From the NCBI RefSeq assembly GCF_965363235.1, contig NC_134839.1, positions 92,709,743 to 92,773,742 of the forward strand: a DNA stretch of 64,000 nucleotides. Direction: 5' to 3'. Below, piece after piece: positions 23,817 to 36,069 of this stretch (within the stretch, counting starts at the first letter, position 1; every line of letters begins with the position of its first letter). The stretch is from Mytilus galloprovincialis. Lineage: Eukaryota > Mollusca > Bivalvia > Mytilida > Mytilidae. The translations under genes and the position numbers were made by a program. The notes under the pieces were generated by a model that ran no database searches, had not been told where the DNA came from, and saw only the letters and a program-made list of their open reading frames with translations.

Positions 23817-24714
23817 TTTGTAGCTGTGCTGAAAGATCTGTGCTTTTGAAATTGAATAAAAAATCACTTGCAATCAAATATTTTCTAAATAATATTATTG
23901 TAACTTATGTACTAAAATGTCAAATTGTCTATAATTGTCGAATGTACTTTTTAACTTTGTTTCTTTTTCAACTTCAACAAAATTATAGATTATATCTCAC
24001 TCACCCGAATGTTTTATGCATCCTTATATGGTATATAATAGCTATCATAAGAAAAATATGTTTCTGGAAAATATTATACGGAAATTTTAAAAACGAAGAT
24101 AGACATCTATGATATGAGTGCATAAACATTTGACATATAGAAAATCAAAAGACACGACTTTTTTTACAGTGTCATTACTTATTATCAAATATCTTCCTAC
24201 ACAATCATCCCACATGCACAAATTACATAATTTATAAATTGTGTGGTAAAAGAGAAAGACAATCATGTGGGAACACAGATTGTTAAAACCTGACTGAGAT
24301 TTCATTTATATAAACCGAAATATATATGCGTACTTTTAACCATTATAACCCCATAGATAGCGATTTAAATCTGTTCTTTGTTTTATGTTCCTTTTTATTG
24401 GTTCCCCGACCATAATTCCACTACTAATCTGAAGATTTTGGAAATGACAAAGATCGACAAAGGACGTTATCTATAACAATAGTTCTATTCAAACTAATTA
24501 CTTGAGGTACTTGATAATTTACCGGATATTTATATCCTCTGAGCACAAGAGTTTGTAATGATACCAAGTACTAACTTTTTATAAAAATCATGTAATATTC
24601 CGGCTGTATATGATCACATACACCGCATGGCTAGCGCCATATCTTACCAGTTTACTTACAGTTTCGAATGTTTCGACAAAGTCGTGTCTACCTTCTATAT
24701 TTATATACATCCCA

Positions 24715-25512
24715 GGGCCCAGTTTCACGAAGCTGTCTTAGGACTAAGACATGTCTTAGGATGGTCTTACGACATATCTTAGTCCTAAGTGGGTTTCACA
24801 AAGCGGTCCTAAATTAGGACATCTCTTAAAGTTGGTCATAAAGTTAGGACAACGCGAGAGGTGTCTTATGATGGTCTTAGGATAGTTATACGTTTAATTA
24901 TATAAATTACACTCATTTTTTATATTAATTTTGAAAAAAATATCTTATTATTATCTAATTATCTATTCTCCTGTTCCTGCTTAAAACATATATACATTGA
25001 CGGATTATCAGGATTTGTCAACAATGAAAATTTGATGTATTGATATAAAAATTGCACGATTTTATCTCTTAACCTTTTATAACCAATAAAGTCGAAATTG
25101 AATTCAACTCACTTGTACCAAAACAATGTCATAAATTTATATTCTTTTTTCTTAATTTTGCATTGAAAATTTCATATTTATATTGATGTATTGTTTAAAG
25201 ATAATTTATATATAAATTACTTTTATTTTTTTATATTTATTTTGCAAATTATGTCATTATATTAATCAATACGTTTAGAATAATTTATGGTAAGACATAC
25301 TACATTTACATGATTTTTTTCCGTAGATCATATTTTTATTTGAAAATTTAAAGAACTTGCGACAGGTTTATGATGTCTTAGCTAAGATGATCCTAAGACA
25401 GCTTCGAGACGAGGTCTGAGATATGTCCTAGGATAGTCATAAGAGGATCATAAGACATGTCCTTAGATATGTCTTATGACATGTCTTAGGATAGCTTCGT
25501 GAAACCGGCCCC
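24715..25512 (+). mobile_element. TIR element 1, GGGCCCAGTTTCACGAAGCT family
   Basis: Begins GGGCCCAGTTTCACGAAGCT and ends with the inverted form (AGCTTCGTGAAACCGGCCCC). Subterminal DNA is packed with inverted TCTTAGGA/TCCTAAGA motifs around an AT-rich core with no ORF. Unit A has no insertion here (junction about 13304). Non-autonomous; superfamily not assigned. Confidence 0.78.
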
Positions 25513-25681
25513 AACTCCTTTATTCTACTTGGGTGATCTGAGCCGGATCACCCCTACGAGATCACCCTTGCTGGGAAAACTATTACTTTACCCAATGTTT
25601 TAATCCAACATAAAAACAGATTTTTATTTTTCTTCAAATAAACACACTGTGGCGAGAATTTTCATCAGATGATAATCATCT

Positions 25682-26525
25682 GGGGCAGTGTCAATGGAAG
25701 TATCCTAGGACATTATTTAGGATGGTCTTAGGACGTGTCTGAGACATGTCTTAGGATGTAAAACAAAGCTGTCTTAGGACAGTCCTAAACCATCCTAACA
25801 CATTTATTTAATTGAAAATATATGTAGAGATTTGTATGACATAGATTGAATTGTATTTTAGAACATATATGTAAAGAGAGGGAGGATGACTCTTATATAG
25901 AAAATAATTAACGCAAAATAAAAATTAAAGTTTTTACGGAATACTAATAAATACGTTATTTTAAAAATATGATAAAAGATATAAATGAATTTAATACGAA
26001 AACAAAAGTAAATGGTCACAAAACTTTGTGATATTCGTGCTGCAATTTTAGTACATAAACTAGTTTTTTCCTTAGGTCCAATCGATTTCATTACATGTAT
26101 CGAATCAGGATTAGGTAAAAAAGAAGTAAACTTTTCCCCATATTTGAAAATATGTTGCTAATGATGATAGTATTGTTTAGGCTTCAAAAAAGGCATCACG
26201 AAATAATTTAATATAATACAATTAAATCTTTAACAAACATTAAACAATATTTTTTTTTATTAATTTTATCTAATGATAGTTTAATATTGTATTAGTATTT
26301 TTAGTATTGAGTTTATGCCATATGTGTTGTTTTTATTACGTTTTAGGACGATGTAACCTTTAGGACTATCCTAAGACACCTAATTGTATATCCTAACTTT
26401 AGGAACAAATTTAGGACATATCTTATTTTAGGAGACTTTCGTTAACCCGACTTAGGACTAAGACGTGTCCTAAGACCATCCTAAGACATGTCTTAGTCCT
26501 AGGACAGCTTCGTTGACACGGCCCC
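25682..26525. mobile_element. TIR element 2, related diverged family
   Basis: Ends are GGGGCAGTGTCAATGGAAG and CTTCGTTGACACGGCCCC, again with arrays of TCTTAGGA-type motifs and a non-coding AT-rich middle. Unit A has an empty site at about 13455. Core sequence differs from elements 1 and 3. Confidence 0.75.
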
Positions 26526-26827
26526 AGCCATACAAGTAATGGACATTGTCGGGAAAAGAACATTCAGCAATAATTAAATATATATGATTTTATATACACC
26601 AACCAAATAAAAATGGAAATAAAAAGATAGGAATTCTGTATCCAGGGGCCGGTTTAGGATCTCTCTTATGACTATCCTAGGACATATCTCAGATCTCGTC
26701 TCGAAGCTGTCTTAGAATCATCTTAGCTAAGACATCCTAAACCTGTCGCAAGTTCTTTAAATTTTCAAATAAAAATATGATCTACTGAAAAAAATCATAT
26801 AAATGTAGTATGTCTTACCATAAATTA

Positions 26828-28098
26828 ACACATGACATGGGCAAAATCTCTTTGTTCTTACTGTACTATAATCTGGATAATGCACAGCAAAGGTGTGCAT
26901 TAACTACCTCAGATATACTGCACAGTTCAAATCTATTTTTACCTTTAGGGGCGGTTCCTAGATGTTGACAGGGGCGTTATTCTATCAAATTTAAAAAATA
27001 TATCACCGAGTGTAGCGAGAGTAAAACAATATTGACGATTTTAAGGCAAAACACGATACTTTGTCCAATCCTAGGGTGAACGACATGTTCGTCCCCACCC
27101 CCGAATCCGACTTCTGCCTTGAAATTACGACAAAATTTAACTTTGTACAAACATCGTAGTTTCAAAATAGGAAAAAAGAAAGGTTTCTCATTCTTTTTTT
27201 TTTTCATCTTAGCTTGAACATAAAAATTTTATTATATTTTGCGTACAACATAAATCTTAAATCAGTGTTTTAAAGTCAGAAAGAAAGTTAAAACAATGTT
27301 TGGTCATTTCCGCCAAAAAAGAAATGTATCTAAGAATATCCGAATAAAAGAAATCTGATTTGGATTAGTTTTAGACTCAATGGAATTTAATATAACGACT
27401 TTTTCAATATCTATTCCTAGCTGGAGATCAATCAGACTTCATTTAGATGGACGTGTCTTAAAAATTAATACAGTAGATACAAAGAAATTTGGGGGAAGGG
27501 GGGGGGGGGGGAAGATTGGAAAGAGAAACGTATTTTCTGTTTATTCAACATTTAAAATTTAGGTAATATAACATCTTCCTCGGTTAATCTTTCTCTATTA
27601 AAGCACATCATTGATGGAAAGATATTCAAAAGCAATTAATCTAAACTCAATAACCCTTTCAGTTATGATTTTTTTTTCATACAACGATTTGAAGGTACTC
27701 AAATTGTCAAAGTCTTAATCGTCACTTATTAAATAAAAAAATGGGAATAGATTAAACAGAAACATTAAGAAAAAATCTACCATTAAATCGCAATTTTACA
27801 AAAAGTCTAAACCCCAAAAAAGTTGTCAATTTAAAACTCACCAATGAAAGTCGTATTTCCCCCTTTCTTAGGATCCGTGGATTGCGGAAAATCGTCCACA
27901 TCTAAAACGTTCACGTAAATTAATGACGTCATGTGTTAAAACAGTTATTGGCCAATCAAATCGGTATATAGAATTTAATCTGCACGCGCTCAGGATGACC
28001 CTTTAACCCGAACTCCTACGTCGTTCGGGTTAATAAGGGTCACCTGAGCTGTGCAGATTAAATTCTATATACCGACTTGCTTGGTCAATAACTATAAC
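26828..28098. mobile_element. Nested insertion with hairpin end inside TIR element 3
   Basis: About 1.27 kb splitting element 3, flanked by TTA on both sides, the kind of 3-bp duplication made by PIF/Harbinger transposases. It begins AACACATGAC, carries the complement GTCATGTGTTAA at 27928-27939, and finishes with a large palindrome. G-rich and T-rich tracts lie in the middle. No protein-coding region is supported. Confidence 0.65.
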
Positions 28099-28101
28099 TT
28101 A
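27937..28101. repeat. Long imperfect palindrome (~165 bp)
   Basis: Arms of about 70 bp, including ATAGAATTTAATCTGCAC and its complement GTGCAGATTAAATTCTAT, flank a short centre. RNA from either strand would fold into a long stem. Confidence 0.8.
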
Positions 28102-29839
28102 TTCTAAACGTATTGATTAATATAATGACATAATTTGCAAAATAAATATAAAAAAAATAAAAGTAATTTATATATAAATTATCTTTAAACAATACATCAA
28201 TATAAATATGAAATTTTCAATGCAAAATTAAGAAAAAAGAATATAAAATTATGACATTGTTTTGGTACAAGTGAGTTGAATTCAATTTCGATTTTATTGG
28301 TTATAAAAGGTTAAGAGATAAAATCGTGCAATTTTTATATCAATACATCGAATTTTCATTGTTGACAAATCCTGATAATCCGTCAATGTATATATGTTTT
28401 AAGCAGGAACAGGAGAATAGATAATTAGATAATAATAAGATATTTTTTTCAAAATTAATATAAAAAATGAGTGTAATTTATATAAATAAACGTATAACTA
28501 TCCTAAGACCATCATAAGACACCTCTCGCGTTGTCCTAACTTTATGACCAACTTTAAGAGATGTCCTAATTTAGGACCGCTTTGTGAAACCCACTTAGGA
28601 CTAAGATATGTCGTAAGACCATCCTAAGACATGTCTTAGTCCTAAGACAGCTTCGTGAAACTGGGCCCAGATGTCCTTCCCTTATGTGAGTTGTAATTGT
28701 ACAGGTATATATAAGCCACTTCAACTCATCCCTCAGTTTTTGTCTTCCTACTAGATTAATTAGATTCCATTATCAGTAGTACTGTATGCTCTTTTTTACT
28801 GTGGTTTTGAGAATTTTAAATAAATGAAAATCCTTCTTATAATTGTTCTGTGCAATAAATTATTCATAATAGAACAGCTCAGATCCTATTATTATTATTT
28901 GGATTGAACATATTATGCTTTCATTCGAAATAAAGGTTAACTTTCATAAATGTTTGCGGTTTATATTCACGTATCGTCAAAAATACAAAACCCAACATAT
29001 CTTATTACCAGAAAATATCTAGAAGGGCAACATCCAATACAAATAACATGTATATAACATTTGATAAAGTCGCAATCTCGCCATAAGGTCTAGCACGAAA
29101 ACTGTAATTGGTACGAATTAGTTTTGCCAAAAAAAAAGGTTTAATATCATGATTTTGAAAAAAGAATTTGTTGACCTCTCCGACATAATTGTAATTATTC
29201 TTTAGACAAAAAACTCACCACCTTTGTGTTCCTGAATTGCAGTTCACAATACAGTTTATCTGTGAATTTATATAATATTTGAAATCTAAATACTTCCTTT
29301 TACAAAAAAACGAGGAAATTCCCAACAACTTTCACGAGGTAAGCTTAAGAAATGGTTGTTCGTTTTTCTAATTTCTGACAAAAAAGATTTGAGATTAACT
29401 AACCTACATGCACTGGTCAGTCTTGAAGGTTATGAGTCAGCAGTTACTTTCTTTAGACTGAAAAACGCAAAATATATTCTTAGCCCTTCAAAAATAAAAA
29501 ATAAAATAAAGTAGGGTTCTCCATGAAGAAGTCATTATAGTTATACTAATGACAAGAAGCTCTAGGTGTGTGAGTTTCAATTTTCAATGTTTTCCCAAAA
29601 CTTGCACTGTTACAAATAAAACAGTTTTTGAATCTTGATTTTACATCTTGGATCATTGTTTTGTAACCGATATTAACATGCAGTCGGAAATCTGATCCTG
29701 AAATTTTCAGAAAATAAAACTTATAAGAGGGTTCATGTCAGTGCAAATTGAAGTTAATTTCCGGATGAGAAACAATAAGTGACACGTACTATTATTATGA
29801 ATTATTCACAAATTTCTCAGTTGTAATGATTAATCTAAT

Positions 29840-31074
29840 TGATGATGCAATATTTGAAAACCCCAATTCAATAACTTGATAGAAATGAGAACGAAAATGA
29901 GGAAAGTGTCAAAGAGACAACAGTCCGCACAAAGAGCAGAACACAGCCGATGACCACCATTGATGGATGGGTCTTAAGTCTGAAATTGCCGTATTTCAAC
30001 AGAGACGATTAACTACCAGAAGGAAATACAATATATGTCACATCTTCGAATAAAATTTTAAAATAGAGTCTAGTTACTAGTACATGTATTGTAAATATAT
30101 AAAGACGTGTAGCTGGAATGAGTTAATTTAGACAATGAAATATATGATTCGGTAAAAGAATAGGTTTAATGTCCGCGTTTAAAACTAAATACACTCGGTG
30201 GTCACGCGGTAGCACGGAGCAATTGAATACTCATAAACGTGTTAATCCCGTAATATTCTGTGTGTGCTTGTCTAAAGTCAGGAGACATTAAGTGATGTCA
30301 TTTGTTCCTGTCTGTCATAATTTACTTTTCGATTTGTTAACGTGTAGCAGTAATAACCATACCTTCTTGACCATTGTATTATGTGTTAAAGATTTAAGTT
30401 ATTGTGACCTGTAATTTTTCTTTGGCTGATTCATACTACATCTCTTATTTTGGGTAAGTCAATACGCATCGGACGTAGCAAAGGCGGTACATTTTGATTT
30501 CATTTTGTCTTTTTGGTGTTCAAGATGCAAGTATTTTATGAAATTAGCAGTTAAGAAAAAATAAAGAAAAAGTTTGAATGGCCAAAACAATATTTTAACT
30601 TTTATAAAAGACAGGAACAATTGCAATCGAATCGCCAGTTGATAAAGTGAGAAAATAAAACGACGAAACAACGGATGGTTATTCTGTGCACACACGACCA
30701 GTATCTTATCAACAACTAACTGCATTCTTGTTTTTCTTTGCTTTTTTGCATTTCTGTAAAATTAGATATGCTTTGAAGGAGTTCTGACAAAATCAGTACC
30801 GTTTTCACATTTTTCGTTTGTGACACAAGAAACCGATTTCATTGTCCATAATACTGTATTCTTTTTAGTTACATGATTTATAACGTAACAGTTAAATTTA
30901 TTTGATACCAGTACAGAAGCACTTGTTAATAATCATTTTCATTTGGGACTGATGGTTCACCATGGTTTCCGGATTACACGATCGTGATGCCCTTTGATAA
31001 CGTGGGAAGGGATTTCTATTTGTTCTGTATGTCGCTTTTCGTAAAATATATTAATTTTATGTGATAATACGTTG
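29840..31074. other. Non-coding region beyond the duplication
   Basis: About 29880-30010 resembles the reverse complement of the retroelement tail at 54950-55240 (GTCAAAGAGACAACA). The rest shows no convincing gene; apparent short ORFs lack any recognisable domain. Confidence 0.5.
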
Positions 31075-32170
31075 TGTGTTTTCAGGTTCCATTACTTGGT
31101 TTTGTGTTCTCAAACGTTTTATGAATCTGTTTTCAAAATCATTTGGTTTTTGTCCTCCAAAACGTTATACTTGCAATCGGAGTTCCCATACTTGATGTTT
31201 TTATGCTTCAAAACGTTTTATGTCTTTGGGTTCCCATTCTGGTTTTTATGCCCCTAAACGTTTTATGTATTTGGCTCTCAAAAATTTAGTTTTGTGCTCC
31301 GATAAGTATTTTTGGATTCTGGCCTATAAGCTGTTGTTTGTGCTTCAAAACATTTCATGTATTCAGGTTTCCATACTTGCCATTCGTATGCTCTAAAACG
31401 TTTAATGTTTTTTACTTCTCAAAATTTAATGCTCCAATATGTTTTATGTATTCTGCTACCTAAACTGTTGTTTAATTATCCAAAACTATTCACGTATACC
31501 GATTCTCGTACTTGTCATTTCTTATAACGAAACTTACAAATTTTTTTTTTAAAAATCTCAAAAGTTTAGTTTTTTGCCCCGATATGTTTTATGTATTCTG
31601 GTTCCTGAGCTGTTTTGATATGCTCCAAAAAGATTCATGTATTTGGCTTCCAAGACCTTTGGTTTTATACCCTAAACGTTAAATGTATTTGCCTTTTCAA
31701 ACTGTTGTTGTTTTACTCCAATATGTTTCATATATTCTGCTTAATTCCCAAGCTTTTGTATAATGCACCATAACTGTTCATGTACTATTTGGGTTCCATT
31801 ACTTGTCAATTCTATGCCCCAAAACGTTTCATGTATTTGGCTTTCGAACCTTTGAGTTATTTTTTTTTTGCTCCAAATAGTATGAAGTAATCGGGTTTCT
31901 ATACTAGTGTTTTTATGCTCAAGAACATTTCATGTATTCGGCTTCTTTAACAAATGGTGTTCATGTCCCTAAACTTTTCATGTATTTGGTTTCTCAATCT
32001 TTTGGTTGTAATGCTCCAATGCGTTTTAATGTTTCGGCTGCCTAGGCTGTTGTTTCTTTGCTCCGAAACTATTTATATTTTTGAATTCCCATACTTATGG
32101 TTTTCATGTAATCGGATTTCCTAGTGGGTTTTATGTCCTTAAAGGTTTCAAGTATTTTGCTGGTATCTAA
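31075..32170. repeat. Decayed ~47-bp tandem repeat array
   Basis: Some twenty units, each built around CCAAAACGTTTCATGTATT followed by a GG(C/T)TTCC-type half and a T-rich linker, recur every 43-52 bp. No two adjacent units are identical, so the array is old. No coding frame persists through it. Confidence 0.75.
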
Positions 32171-33402
32171 CTTTTTCGATGGGTATCTTATCATATTTTT
32201 TTGATCATCAAATTTGAAATTTTTCAATTTATCTGATGATGAAGATCAGATTTCCTGCAGTGCCTGTAGTATTTTTTGCAGATAGGTGAACAACAATTGA
32301 AAAAAAAAGCTCAGTAATTGTAGTTTACATGGATGAACTCGAGATGAACTCATAGGATTTTTGTTAATGAGTATACATAAGAGAATGCCTGTTCCAATTC
32401 AGAATTATGATAGTTGTTATTCATTTATTTGACGTTTTTGGCGCATTTGATTCAGCCATTTGAATAGGGACTTCCGTTTTAAATTTTCTTCGAAGTTAGG
32501 GATTTTTATTATTTAACTTTTTAAACTTGTTTCAATCGGATATTGTTCAGTTCAGTAATTTTGGAAAAGTAGCATAATTGAATATTGTGGACAATGGTCT
32601 TCTGAAATTGACTGCAGTTGCATCAATAAAAAGTAAAAACACAAAAATACTGAACTCCGAGGAAAATTCAAAAAGGAAAATCAAAAATCAAAAGGCAAAA
32701 TCAAAAAGTACTTTCACTCTGATTAATAGTTGAATCATTGTTAATCATATATTTTCTCCTTATTTTATACTGACAGTAGGATATTGCAATATGTTGCCAT
32801 ATATGATTACATGTCTTCCTGTTGACTAGCAAATAAAAAATCCGGTTCAGCGCGTTAGTCTTGTACATTATGTGATCATATTCGTATTACTTTAACAAGC
32901 TCTTTTCTTGGTTATGCATTTACGTTAATCATGACCATGATTATGATCGTTATCTTAAAGCAGATCAGAGGGTATCTTTTAATTTCATATTAACTTGCAG
33001 TTGCTCTTTCTATGGTTACTCTCAGACGGAATACTTATGAGCGCACTTTAACAGTCATCATTTCCATATCGCACCTCTTTTCAATTATAAAACGCGTACG
33101 TGATCGCTAAATGGTATTGTTTAATTGATAATTTTAAATAATCATCAATACTTGCGTTACATTACACTTTTTTCTTCAAAACATTGTAGTATACCACTTA
33201 TATTAAATCATCATTTCCTTCTCATGTATTCCAACACAATAGCACATGAAAGTGAGTCTTTGAGTACCACTTACACATATTACAAACAATGGAGGCGGTT
33301 TTTGAGGATGACGCTTCTTTCCGCTTATTTAAAGTAAAAAGCGATTTGTTCTACATCTGTGTGAACTTTCAACATGAAAATAAGGCATTTAAATCATAGT
33401 AT
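32171..33402. other. Region upstream of the Toll-like receptor
   Basis: Holds two pieces of the GTCAGGAATATGACAG repeat, 32385-32517 forward and 32620-32715 reverse. The last ~600 bp before the receptor contain no recognisable repeat; promoter elements cannot be assigned with confidence. Confidence 0.5.
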
Positions 33403-36069
33403 ATGTTATATGTTATATGCGACAGAATCACTAGTTTCAATATGAAGAAGATTGATGAGGACTATCGTACCTTACTGACAGTATTATGTGTGTTGCTTTC
33501 ATTCCAGTACTCGATGCCGTGTGTAATCAGAATGCAAAACAACTCACTTGGTTTAATGAAATTTGCTGACTGTAAAGGACACGAATATAGAAATGTGCCA
33601 ACAAATCTGACTTCAGATATTGATGTCATAGATCTAACAGACAACAATATAACAGTTTTAAGGAATAACTCGTTTTCCAGATACAGCATACTTAAAGAGA
33701 TAATTATACGTTTTAATAAATTGGACACCATTGGTATCGACGCGTTTGCTGGTTTATATAAGATACAATCTATAGATATGTCTGATAACTCTTTAGATGT
33801 ATTCAATGTGTATACACCTGACTTATTTAAACATTTAACCAATGTGACCCATTTAGACATACGTCGAAATAAACCAACCATTGCAACAAATACAGCTCCA
33901 CAGCACTATCCAGATAAAGCTTTTGCTGTTTTGACAAAGATTGCATTCCTCGCTGTAGATCTTATTCCGTATCCATATTTCGGACCCGGGTTTAAAAACT
34001 TACAAAGTCTTAAAACTTTGAAATTTGAAAACTGTTATCTTAAATTATTACGTAATAACACATTTGCACATTTTTCTTCTTTTTTGGAGGAACTTGTTTT
34101 GTCCGGATGTAGACGGAACTTTATTCAGACTGAACATGGAGTTCTTTCTAAATTTGAGAATCTTATAAAACTAAATTTTTCTGAATCATGTGTACATTTA
34201 ATACAGGCTTTGAAGCTGTTATATGTTTATAAAAACAAGAAAATGGAAACTTTAATTCTAAGCAGTTTGAACTGTGTGAGGTTTAGTACTAAACAATATC
34301 CGTATGTCATGACTGTTTCAGCTGAAATGATGAAATATCTTAAAACTATTTGTGTAGAAAGTTTAGATCTGTCTGACAACGGCATTGTTGATTACGAGCC
34401 AAATTCATTATTTTCGTATGATCGACCGGAATGCATAACAAATATGAATTTTATGGGGAATAGATTTAGCTTAAAGTTTGGCATTCAGATGAATGAACTG
34501 AATTCATTTTTTCGAAATGCAGTATCTCTTAAAACGCTTGTTTATTCATACATTGCGGTACGGTATAAGTTACCAGATAGAAGCTATGATAAAGACTTGC
34601 AAAATGATAATGCCGATAATTTTATTTTTTTGCCGAATTCTTTAGAAAAGTTACTGGTAAACAATATCATAAGTACAGACTTCGTAAAAGTGTTTGTTAT
34701 CCAAAAAGAAAGCAACCTGAGGGTACTGGATCTGTCTTATTCATTGTCATCAACAAGTTTAATCTTTCAAAAAGGCAATATAAGCAAACTTGAAATTCTT
34801 ACTCTTGATGGTGTAATATTTGTTTTAACTTCAATGGAAATGGAGCAATTTCAAAATTTTTCTCTAAAAAAACTCATCTGGAGAGACGCAAAATTACATT
34901 ATGTGGTAACTAATCATAACAACAAATACGCTTCATCAATTAAAAAGCTATTCAGCAAGTTTACATCCTTAGAATATCTTGATTTGGCAAACAATGAACT
35001 ATTTGGCTTGTTCGATAATCTGTTAGTAAATATGAAAAACTTAACCGAACTCTACCTATCAAAAAATTTGTTTGAGTCTATCCCAGTGGCGATTTTGAAA
35101 CTCAATAGTATTAAAGTACTCAATTTTCAAAACAATCTTCTGGCAACAATTGATAGTAACACACGTGATTGGGCCGATAGAATGAATAAAAAACATGGCC
35201 TGACGCTTTTACTTGGAAACAATGCATTTGAATGTAATTGCAATACTTTAGAATTTATTAAATGGTTGAAACAGACAAAAGTTAAACTCGACAGGGAGTC
35301 CTACAACTGTATTATAAACAATGGCACAATTATTAGTACGTTAGAAGCTTATCATAAAATGGATAAATTGTTTTTTAGTTGTAACAGTAAGCTTTGGCTT
35401 ACTATTTCCTCATTAGTGATGGCAACATGCATCACAGGTACCTTTTTGCTGATTGTTTATAGCAAACGTTGGGAAATATGTGTTTTTCTTTACCAAAAAT
35501 TTCGTAACCTTATTGAAACAAAATTTAAAAAACAATATACTTACGATCTTTATGTTTCGTATGAGACTGATTCTATGTATTGGATAAAAACTGTCTTACT
35601 TCCTAAAGTAGAAGATGAATGGGGTCTTAAAGTTTGCCTGAAAGATAGAGACTTTCTGGTTGGTGTTTCGCGTTTCGACATAGAGGCTGAAAGTATACAA
35701 CAAAGCAGACATGTTATGTTTATAATCACACCGTCTTTTAAAAATTCAAAGGACTATTTATTCGAAATTGAAAGAGTCAAATACGAGAAAATGATGAAAA
35801 ATATGGCAAATATCCTAGTAATAGTGAAAGATATATCAATATCTGACATTCCTATAGAACTTTCATACATTTGGAACAATGTTTCACTTGTACAATGGAC
35901 GGAAAATTCGGAAAAACTAGATATCATATGGCAAAGGATGAAAATATGTCTGTCTACGGATTGTCTTGGATATTTCATTTCAAATACAGTCAATAACAAT
36001 AATACGATACCACATGCAAGGAAAATTAATGCAGTAACATACGGTTCTACCTCAAATCAGTTTGAATGA
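33403..36069 (+). CDS. Toll-like receptor, single-exon, one LRRCT
   Basis: 888 codons in one exon. The first ATG is at 33403, but ATG 33442 (residue 14, MKKIDEDYR) gives a shorter lead into the hydrophobic signal segment LLTVLCVLLSF and may be the real start. The ectodomain has many degenerate leucine-rich repeats (for example VIDLTDNNITVLRNNSF, LEYLDLANNELFGLFDNL) and a single C-terminal Cys cap near 605-660 (CNC...C...C), the sccTLR type. A membrane span lies near 664-688. The TIR domain begins near 712: box 1 YDLYVSYETDS, box 2 region VCLKDRDFLVG, then FIITPSF, and IW late. The usual Pro of the BB loop (RDxxPG) is Val. Family role: sensing microbial ligands and recruiting MyD88-type adaptors. 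Ligand and membrane location (surface or endosome) are unknown. Confidence 0.92.
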   Translation: MLYVICDRITSFNMKKIDEDYRTLLTVLCVLLSFQYSMPCVIRMQNNSLGLMKFADCKGHEYRNVPTNLTSDIDVIDLTDNNITVLRNNSFSRYSILKEIIIRFNKLDTIGIDAFAGLYKIQSIDMSDNSLDVFNVYTPDLFKHLTNVTHLDIRRNKPTIATNTAPQHYPDKAFAVLTKIAFLAVDLIPYPYFGPGFKNLQSLKTLKFENCYLKLLRNNTFAHFSSFLEELVLSGCRRNFIQTEHGVLSKFENLIKLNFSESCVHLIQALKLLYVYKNKKMETLILSSLNCVRFSTKQYPYVMTVSAEMMKYLKTICVESLDLSDNGIVDYEPNSLFSYDRPECITNMNFMGNRFSLKFGIQMNELNSFFRNAVSLKTLVYSYIAVRYKLPDRSYDKDLQNDNADNFIFLPNSLEKLLVNNIISTDFVKVFVIQKESNLRVLDLSYSLSSTSLIFQKGNISKLEILTLDGVIFVLTSMEMEQFQNFSLKKLIWRDAKLHYVVTNHNNKYASSIKKLFSKFTSLEYLDLANNELFGLFDNLLVNMKNLTELYLSKNLFESIPVAILKLNSIKVLNFQNNLLATIDSNTRDWADRMNKKHGLTLLLGNNAFECNCNTLEFIKWLKQTKVKLDRESYNCIINNGTIISTLEAYHKMDKLFFSCNSKLWLTISSLVMATCITGTFLLIVYSKRWEICVFLYQKFRNLIETKFKKQYTYDLYVSYETDSMYWIKTVLLPKVEDEWGLKVCLKDRDFLVGVSRFDIEAESIQQSRHVMFIITPSFKNSKDYLFEIERVKYEKMMKNMANILVIVKDISISDIPIELSYIWNNVSLVQWTENSEKLDIIWQRMKICLSTDCLGYFISNTVNNNNTIPHARKINAVTYGSTSNQFE

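Larger units (their letters stand above)
26646..28668 (-). mobile_element. TIR element 3, inverted copy of element 1, itself interrupted
   Basis: Reading on the minus strand it matches 24715-25512 nearly end to end. The match is broken at about 26827 and resumes at 28099 by a nested insertion. AG or CAG borders both ends, consistent with a 2-3 bp target duplication; unit A has the empty site at about 13572. Confidence 0.78.
16331..29839. repeat. Segmental duplication unit B (functional oxidase block)
   Basis: Direct duplicate of 7346-15224. The 5.6-kb length excess is mainly explained by five private insertions: 16618-17790, 22375-23390, 24715-25512, 25682-26525 and 26646-28668 (which itself contains 26828-28098). 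Removing the first intron insertion leaves 496 bp against 497 bp in unit A. Confidence 0.85.

Noticed and set aside
33125-33337. 70-codon ORF just upstream of the Toll-like receptor
   Set aside because: No recognisable domain, in a different frame with a stop before the receptor start; at best 5' UTR sequence.
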